From assembly GCA_943325745.2 (NCBI GenBank), contig CALPQP020000002.1, forward strand, positions 1 to 22,156: 22,156 bases of DNA, read 5' to 3'. The stretch comes from Gulosibacter massiliensis (GTDB lineage Bacteria > Actinomycetota > Actinomycetes > Actinomycetales > Microbacteriaceae). Below are positions 17,194 to 22,156 of the stretch, piece by piece. The notes beneath the pieces were generated by a model, which did not search any database, was not told the origin of the DNA, and worked only from the letters and a program-made list of their open reading frames with translations. Positions within the stretch are counted from its first letter, which is position 1; each line of letters starts with the position of its first letter. The position numbers and the translations under genes were made by a program.

Positions 17194-18351
17194 TTATGTT
17201 TTTGAAAAATTTCGTGTAGGCGAATGAGCCACAAAAATCCGCCCTGTCCCAGTGACCCGGTGAACAGTTTCTCCCGCCTCGATGAATACGGAGCGGCCCC
17301 GAGGAAGCCCATATTCAGAGTCGGAATAGAGCGTCACTTCTCCCGCCACCGCGATGGCGATCGCCGGTCCCGAAATTGCGACGTGAACATCGTGATGTGC
17401 CTCAATCTCGGTCAGGATGAAATCGTCGAGTCCGGGGTCGAATGTGCGCACGCCGTTCGACTCGGTCGCGTCGAGCCGTGGCTCGTGCAATTCACGAAAA
17501 TCGAGAACATCGAGAAGTTCAGGGATGTCTACATGCTTCGACGTGAGCCCACCCCGGAGAACATTGTCGCTCGCGGCCATCACTTCGATTCCAAGCCCGT
17601 GTAGGTAGGCGTGAATGTTTCCCGCCGGCAGGAACAGTGCCTCACCGGGACGGAGCATCACGTGGTTGAGAAGAATCGACACGCCAATACCCGGATCGCC
17701 GGGGAAATGGCCGGACAACACCCGCGCAGTCTCGAGGGCGTCATCGACGACAGCGTCGGATGGCGCCCGGATTCCCGCTGACAACGCCTCGACGAGTTGG
17801 TTCATGCCGTCACCTCGAGTCAGCATCCATTCGACCGCAACGTCGAGTCCTGCGGTAACCGCGCTCGCCAATTCCGATGAGCCGGGGATGCCCTGGTGAA
17901 TGAGCTCGGCAATGATCGAGGCTCGCTCGGCACTCGGCCGAAATCCACACAGTGCAGAAAAATCCGAGAGGGCAACAATAACCTCGGGTTTGTGATTGGC
18001 GTCTCGAAAGTTTCGATTCGGAGAATCAGGATCGAGCCCCGCGGCGTTCTCCTCGGCAAACCCGTGCTCGGCTTGAACGCGAGTCGGATGTGCCTGAATG
18101 GACAACGGTGATTCCGCCGCCAAAACCTTTAGTAGGAACGGTAGCGGCCCGATTCCGAAGCGCTCAGGGTGCGAAGCCCCCCATGCGATGAGCGACTGTC
18201 CCGTCGACTTCACTCGAGCGGGGCACGCTGGGTGGTCACCGAGCCAGAGTTCGGCTTCTGGCGAACCAGACGGGACCGTCCCGAGCAAGCCCGCGATCGC
18301 GGACGTCGAGCCCCACGCATAGTCACGCGGAGTATTGACAATCTCGAACAC
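17194..18351 (-). CDS. manA: Mannose-6-phosphate isomerase
   Basis: A 385-residue type I phosphomannose isomerase, which interconverts fructose 6-phosphate and mannose 6-phosphate. The zinc-site residues are visible: Gln86 and His88 in QAHPT, Glu123 in HKPEVIVAL, and His247 in PAGNIHAYLHG. The signature arginine is in NVLRGGLTSKHVD near 266. With manB it feeds GDP-mannose formation. The start is GTG at 18351-18349, following GGAGG at 7-base spacing. It is divergent from the ligase-like gene across only 37 bases, which hold a short palindrome. The stop is followed at once by the whiB2 promoter. Confidence 0.96.
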   Translation of the reverse strand: MFEIVNTPRDYAWGSTSAIAGLLGTVPSGSPEAELWLGDHPACPARVKSTGQSLIAWGASHPERFGIGPLPFLLKVLAAESPLSIQAHPTRVQAEHGFAEENAAGLDPDSPNRNFRDANHKPEVIVALSDFSALCGFRPSAERASIIAELIHQGIPGSSELASAVTAGLDVAVEWMLTRGDGMNQLVEALSAGIRAPSDAVVDDALETARVLSGHFPGDPGIGVSILLNHVMLRPGEALFLPAGNIHAYLHGLGIEVMAASDNVLRGGLTSKHVDIPELLDVLDFRELHEPRLDATESNGVRTFDPGLDDFILTEIEAHHDVHVAISGPAIAIAVAGEVTLYSDSEYGLPRGRSVFIEAGETVHRVTGTGRIFVAHSPTRNFSKT

Positions 18352-18371
18352 CGCAACACCTCCACGTCCCT

Positions 18372-18384
18372 CACTAGGCTAGTG
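18372..18384. promoter_or_regulatory. 13-base palindrome forming a shared bidirectional promoter core
   Basis: CACTAG-G-CTAGTG is a perfect inverted repeat with one central base. It contains TAGGCT on the plus strand, 8 bases before the GTG at 18389, and TAGCCT on the minus strand, about 24 bases before the manA GTG. Both fit TANNNT -10 elements. It could equally be an operator for a dimeric regulator. Confidence 0.45.
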
Positions 18385-18388
18385 TCCC

Positions 18389-19636
18389 GTGGCCCAAATT
18401 ATTGCGAAGAAACCCGTGATGGTGGCAATCCTCACGCTTCTTTTCGCCGGTGATTTCTTTCGCAACGCGCTCACCGTCCCGGTGTGGGCCGCTCTCGTCA
18501 TCGTTGCATCGATGTGGTCGCTCGTCATCGTCATCATTAACCGGGTCACGTGGCGGGCACTACCAATACCTCTAGTCGCGCTATTGGGGTGGTGGGCAAT
18601 CACCCCCGTGTGGTCCCCGTATGCGACGACATCTCTCGTCATGTTGCTCAGTGTGTTGCTGGGTGTTCTCTTCGGACTCGCGATTACTAGTGCCATTCCC
18701 GTGGACGAGTTGGTTCGCCAGTCGGCGCTGAGTTTGCGCCTCATTCTTTTTGGTTCCATCCTTTTCGAATTGAGTGTGGCACTCGTCGGGCACCCGGTTT
18801 ATCCGGTCGGGTTTTCCGAGACGTCTGCGACACCCATCGAAATGGCGTGGAGCCGCGGACTTCTCTTCTCGGCCGGCCGAATCCAAGGTCTCGTGGGCAA
18901 TGCGAATGTCCTCGGAATGCTCGGGCTGGTGCTGCTCATCATCGGGCTCTGGCGTGTGTACGCGTCGCGACAATGGCGCACGGTGTCGGTTCTCGATGCG
19001 GCGCTCGCTATCGCCATCATTGCCCGGACCATGTCGGCTACCGTCACGGTCACACTTGTAGCGTTGGCAGTCATCCTTGGACTCACCGCGCTGGCGCGAC
19101 GGAATGGCCTGTGGTGGCGTATTGGTTTGGGTGGTGCCGTGGCGGTCATCGGCGGCGCCATGGTTGCCGCGATGTCGCAATGGGCGGCGGTCGTTGCCCT
19201 TTTGGGAAAGTCGCCCGACCTCACCCACCGTTTTGACATTTGGTCCGCGGTCGTTGACCGCATCGCTGAGAAACCGATTCTGGGGTCTGGTTTTGTCGGA
19301 TGGTGGCCGAATTGGGACCAGTGGTTTGCGATTCATGCGGTCGACGGCATTCCAATGTCCCAGGCACACAACGTGTGGCTCGATATAGCAATGCAAAGCG
19401 GACTTGTGGGGGCACTCCTCTTCGCCGTCACGCTCATCATCACACTGTGGAACTTATGGCGAAAGTTCGCTCAATCATCCGTGTCTGTCGTGGCCGTGCC
19501 GTTTCTCGTCCTGTGTTCCCTCACAGTTCAGTCACTGACCGAGAGCCGCCTTCTGCACGAGTGGGGTTTCGTCAGTTTCATCACCTGTGCGATCATCGCG
19601 GAGCGCATTCGGGTCGGACCTATCGATAAACTTTGA
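18389..19636 (+). CDS. O-antigen ligase-like membrane protein (WaaL/Wzy class)
   Basis: A 415-residue protein with about ten or more membrane helices. Conserved ligase-family features are the LTHRFDIW segment at 278-285, in the position of the usual LTGR..W motif with His in place of Gly, and AHNVWLDIAMQSGLVG from residue 326. Proteins of this superfamily join or polymerise glycans on lipid carriers at the outer membrane face. In a Gram-positive actinomycete the acceptor could be a wall or capsular polymer; this is inferred. The start is GTG at 18389, with no ribosome binding site and TAGGCT 8 bases upstream, which suggests leaderless expression. The 3' end overlaps the opposing LGFP gene by 17 bases. 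Confidence 0.85.
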   Translation: MAQIIAKKPVMVAILTLLFAGDFFRNALTVPVWAALVIVASMWSLVIVIINRVTWRALPIPLVALLGWWAITPVWSPYATTSLVMLLSVLLGVLFGLAITSAIPVDELVRQSALSLRLILFGSILFELSVALVGHPVYPVGFSETSATPIEMAWSRGLLFSAGRIQGLVGNANVLGMLGLVLLIIGLWRVYASRQWRTVSVLDAALAIAIIARTMSATVTVTLVALAVILGLTALARRNGLWWRIGLGGAVAVIGGAMVAAMSQWAAVVALLGKSPDLTHRFDIWSAVVDRIAEKPILGSGFVGWWPNWDQWFAIHAVDGIPMSQAHNVWLDIAMQSGLVGALLFAVTLIITLWNLWRKFAQSSVSVVAVPFLVLCSLTVQSLTESRLLHEWGFVSFITCAIIAERIRVGPIDKL

Positions 19637-21545
19637 TGCTTCCGCGTTGGAACGATTGAGTCCAGGCCGTTGAGGACAATTTGGCGATACCCTTGGGCCA
19701 GCCGTACTTACCCCTGGCTCCATTCTTTGCGAGATACGCGTCCCACAGAACATCAGGCATCGCGAAAGCACCGGGCGTCCCACGGACGATCGTGCCGCCC
19801 TCGAATGCTTGTTTGGATCCAAGAAATCCGTCTTTACCCCGGTATTCCATGGCATTGTTCGTCGGGACGCCTAAATATCCCGACATCCCCCCCGCGACAC
19901 GAAGTGCCTTCAGAGTGTCCGTCGGGATGAGAACGCCCTGTGCGGATCCGACCTTGACGACACGACCTGCCGAATACAGTTGGTACAGCTGACCGTCGGC
20001 GCGGACGGGTTCGGCGAGCGGCCAGCCAACCTCGTCGACACCACCGACATCCTCGAGAGCGGCGGCAAGTGTGTCGGCGACGAGATAGGCCGCGTCGTCC
20101 TTCTCGTAAACCGTTCCGTTTTCAAACCGTTGGATTCGACCGGTTCCGAACGACCCGAAAGTTCGAGTTTCTGCCGCACTGAGTGGGAGTCCCCACGGAC
20201 TGTTTATCCCTCCATTTGCCAGCAGATATTCTCCGATTGCGCCATCGAGGACAAGGAACGTGTCGGTGGGACTTGACACGACGTATCCGCCATCAAAATC
20301 TTGACCACACTTTCCGTCTGTGCAGGATGCGTCGCCCGTCGGCCACCCGAGCGAACCGCTGGGTCCACCCGCCTCGCTGTAATAGGCAAAAACGTCATTG
20401 CGCACGATGAACGTTGCGTCTGTCGGGTCACGGAAAATAAATCCTTTGGCGAACTTCTGGCGAGCGCCGTCACCGTTCGAACCACCATTGACTAATTCCG
20501 TCGGCCTCGAGATCGGCCCGAGTAGGCCACTTACCCCACCTGCCGACTTGTACTTGATCGCGATGGGACCTGTCACATACTTGAGTCCCTCGGTGATATT
20601 CCACGTCGCAACTGCGTTGTCATAATCGGCAGAGCAGGTGTTTGCCGTTTCAGTGCACGAGGAGTCATCAATCAACGTCCCCCAGTCGCCCGTAATGGCG
20701 GCGCCCTGGTCAGCAATGTCTGAGGAAAGGTTGGCGTGTGCGTTAAACCAATAACTGTACCACTCCCAGAAGTTGCTATTTCCATAGCTGGAACAGCTGT
20801 CTCCCGTCCCAGTGAGGTTCGCCAGCGCCGCGGCGTTTGGTGTGTACGGCGTGTAGAGGTACAACGCGTGTGTCGCGAGGTTCATGATGTTCACGGACTT
20901 TGTGCCACAACGCGCATTGGGATGAAAAAGAATCGGCGATCGGACTCCAACCGGCTTGGAATTATAAAACCTACTCGTGGGTTCGGTGTAGCGCTTCAAC
21001 TGCGACGCCGCAGAATAAACCTGGTTGTAGAACCCAAAATACTTGGCGTCACACGGGGCAGTATCCGGGCACGCATACCCCGTTGCAATCTTGAGTTTGT
21101 CGGCGGTCGGGTTGGCGTTGGTGATCAGTCCCTGTTCTTTTTGCAACAGGACGAGAAGTACCTTCGCGCTGATGTTGCACGCGCGTTGAACCTTGTAAAT
21201 GATCTGGGCCGCAGTTTCTTTCTTTGCACCGGCGTAGCTTTCGCAGAGAAGGTCCAGGCCATCGTCCTGAACCGACGTCGCCTCCCGTGTAAACGTTTCT
21301 TGCGTGTATACCGACAGGCAGAGGTTGAGCGATCCACACTGTCTTACCTTTTTCGATAAAAACGTTTGTATCTCTTGCTCCGTCATTGCGGTCTTATCAA
21401 AGAATTGGGCATCCGAAATGATGTCGCCCGCTACGAAGTCGTTCCCCGAAAGTGTCAACGCGTTCGCCGAAGTGGGCACCAAGAACCCCGCGGCGACAGT
21501 GAATGTCGCTACGGCGGCGAAAACTCGCTTCCAGAAATTGGACAC
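19620..21545 (-). CDS. Secreted LGFP-repeat protein with a lysozyme-like N-terminal part
   Basis: A 641-residue exported protein. The signal peptide (WKRVFAAVATFTVAAGFLV) likely ends after residue 29 (SANA). Residues 30 to about 270 form a cysteine-containing domain found in other Microbacteriaceae secreted proteins. KVLLVLLQKEQGLIT around Glu137 and the later ATGYACPDTAPCDAKYFGF segment resemble lysozyme or transglycosylase helices, but activity is unproven. From about 335 there are six LGFP-type units, with cores near 341 (LGPI), 399 (LGWP), 450 (WGLP), 507 (GWPL), 558 (LGVP) and 614 (YGWP), spaced 50-58 residues. LGFP repeats are thought to anchor proteins to the wall. The start is GTG at 21545, with AAAGGGG 8 bases upstream. 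Confidence 0.88.
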   Translation of the reverse strand: MSNFWKRVFAAVATFTVAAGFLVPTSANALTLSGNDFVAGDIISDAQFFDKTAMTEQEIQTFLSKKVRQCGSLNLCLSVYTQETFTREATSVQDDGLDLLCESYAGAKKETAAQIIYKVQRACNISAKVLLVLLQKEQGLITNANPTADKLKIATGYACPDTAPCDAKYFGFYNQVYSAASQLKRYTEPTSRFYNSKPVGVRSPILFHPNARCGTKSVNIMNLATHALYLYTPYTPNAAALANLTGTGDSCSSYGNSNFWEWYSYWFNAHANLSSDIADQGAAITGDWGTLIDDSSCTETANTCSADYDNAVATWNITEGLKYVTGPIAIKYKSAGGVSGLLGPISRPTELVNGGSNGDGARQKFAKGFIFRDPTDATFIVRNDVFAYYSEAGGPSGSLGWPTGDASCTDGKCGQDFDGGYVVSSPTDTFLVLDGAIGEYLLANGGINSPWGLPLSAAETRTFGSFGTGRIQRFENGTVYEKDDAAYLVADTLAAALEDVGGVDEVGWPLAEPVRADGQLYQLYSAGRVVKVGSAQGVLIPTDTLKALRVAGGMSGYLGVPTNNAMEYRGKDGFLGSKQAFEGGTIVRGTPGAFAMPDVLWDAYLAKNGARGKYGWPKGIAKLSSTAWTQSFQRGSIKVYR

Positions 21546-21643
21546 GACCTAAACCCCTTTACGCAGTTGTAATTCGAGTGTATGTGAAGCAATTGCGAAA
21601 TCAGCGGAAGCAGTAAGGCCGTCGTCACACCGAGCGAGTTGGT

Positions 21644-21649
21644 TAGCAT
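21644..21649 (+). promoter_or_regulatory. Candidate wbbL -10 element (TAGCAT)
   Basis: TAGCAT ends 7 bases before the GTG at 21657. This matches the spacing expected for a leaderless transcript. No ribosome binding site precedes the GTG. The in-frame ATG at 21648 overlaps this hexamer and would need a different promoter. Confidence 0.4.
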
Positions 21650-21656
21650 GGAGTGC

Positions 21657-22156
21657 GTGAGTAGCCCCCGCCCTGCGACGAGCATCGGAATTGTGACAGT
21701 GTCATTCCGATCAAGCGACGCCATTCGTAACTTGTTGGCATCGATTCCCGGCTCAACTTCTCACCACGTCGACATCGTCGTCGTCGATAATGTTCCCGGC
21801 GGTGACGAGGAACTTGTCGAAGCGTTGGTGGGTTCAACTGCACGCATCGTGCACCGACCCGACAATCCGGGTTACGGGGGCGGAATCAACGCCGGGGTCG
21901 CATCGCTCAATTCTGATATTGGCTGGATTTTCGTCGTCAACCCCGATGTCACACTGGATCCGGGGTCTCTCGACGAACTGGTTCGCGTCGGCCACCATGA
22001 GCCAACCATCGGTGCACTGGGCCCGCGGATTCGCGATCAGAAGGGTGCCGTCTACCCATCCGCACGCGCTATCCCGTCGTTGAGGCTCGGAGTCGGCCAC
22101 GCGCTGTTGGGAGACCTCGCGCCGGCCAACCCGTGGACTCGCCACTACCACCAGTC
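21657..22156 (+). CDS. wbbL: WbbL-like rhamnosyltransferase (GT2), partial
   Basis: The first 166 codons of a family 2 glycosyltransferase that runs off the right edge. The GT-A core is clear: IGIVTVSFRSSDAIRNLL at the start, VVVDN at 41-45, NPGYGGGINAG at 70-80, and NPDV at 95-98 as the metal/nucleotide motif. GALGPRIRD followed by VYPSARAIPSL and NPWTRHYHQ closely matches mycobacterial WbbL (Rv3265c) from memory. WbbL adds rhamnose to GlcNAc-diphospho-polyprenol to make the linker between peptidoglycan and arabinogalactan. Here it may start a comparable wall-glycan linkage. The GTG at 21657 is preferred; an in-frame ATG at 21648 is possible. It is divergent from the LGFP gene across 111 bases. 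Confidence 0.88.
   Translation, partial: MSSPRPATSIGIVTVSFRSSDAIRNLLASIPGSTSHHVDIVVVDNVPGGDEELVEALVGSTARIVHRPDNPGYGGGINAGVASLNSDIGWIFVVNPDVTLDPGSLDELVRVGHHEPTIGALGPRIRDQKGAVYPSARAIPSLRLGVGHALLGDLAPANPWTRHYHQ

Noticed and set aside
17127..17312. Longer N-terminus for the WhiB protein
   Set aside because: It would extend into manA and past the whiB2 promoter. The ATG at 17126 has a strong ribosome binding site and gives the usual WhiB length.
18581..19396. 271-codon open frame on the minus strand
   Set aside because: It is antisense to the ligase-like membrane gene and encodes a His-, Arg- and Asp-rich product, the usual complement of a hydrophobic coding sequence.
1..22156. CRISPR arrays, tRNA or rRNA genes, insertion sequences, prophage genes
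   Set aside because: No regularly spaced repeats, no tRNA-like clover-leaf ends, no transposase or integrase-like protein, and no gap large enough to hold an unlisted rRNA were seen. Short non-coding RNAs within genes cannot be excluded by eye.

Overview
The window reads as core chromosome of a high-G+C Gram-positive actinomycete, most likely a member of Microbacteriaceae with a compact genome. The evidence is the gene set: a WhiB regulator, the MtrA-MtrB-LpqB signalling trio, an Rv3235-family protein next to secA, a DUF5719 protein, a WbbL-type rhamnosyltransferase and an LGFP-repeat secreted protein. Nearly all of it codes. The longest stretch without a gene is about 150 bases. No tRNA, rRNA, CRISPR array, insertion sequence or prophage gene was seen.

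Layout. 1-1928 (minus): SAF-domain membrane protein, CpaE/TadZ-like ATPase and the first 55 codons of a PdtaS-like sensor kinase, tightly packed in one direction. 2041-3378: a small helix-turn-helix protein (plus), an unrecognised 177-residue protein (minus) and an Rv3235-family protein (plus). Two perfect DnaA-box sequences lie in the gaps here. 3379-12259 (minus): a long run manB, mtrA, mtrB, lpqB, comF-like, secA, with overlaps at mtrA/mtrB and mtrB/lpqB. 12335-12751 (plus): a metallopeptidase-family protein whose zinc motif has been lost. 12748-17126 (minus): whiB2-like, large membrane glycosyltransferase, DUF5719 protein, in that transcription order. 17194-18351 (minus): manA. 18389-19636 (plus): O-antigen-ligase-like membrane protein. 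19620-21545 (minus): secreted LGFP-repeat protein. 21657 to the end (plus): a partial wbbL-like rhamnosyltransferase.

How it fits together. Most genes serve the cell envelope. manA and manB interconvert hexose phosphates for GDP-mannose and related sugar donors. The wbbL-like enzyme, the large glycosyltransferase and the ligase-like protein would build or attach envelope glycans. MtrAB-LpqB senses envelope and division state, SecA exports proteins, and the LGFP protein is an exported, wall-associated product. WhiB2-type proteins link redox/iron-sulfur chemistry to division. The arrangement resembles the Mycobacterium tuberculosis Rv3235-Rv3265c neighbourhood in gene content, but it is rearranged and condensed.

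The region is mostly ordinary core genome. I did not find a clear new system. The points most worth a second look are the leaderless-looking promoters, the four convergent gene pairs with no space between them, the degenerate active sites in the ATPase and the metallopeptidase homologue, the paired DnaA boxes around an unrecognised gene, and a symmetric promoter palindrome between manA and the ligase-like gene.
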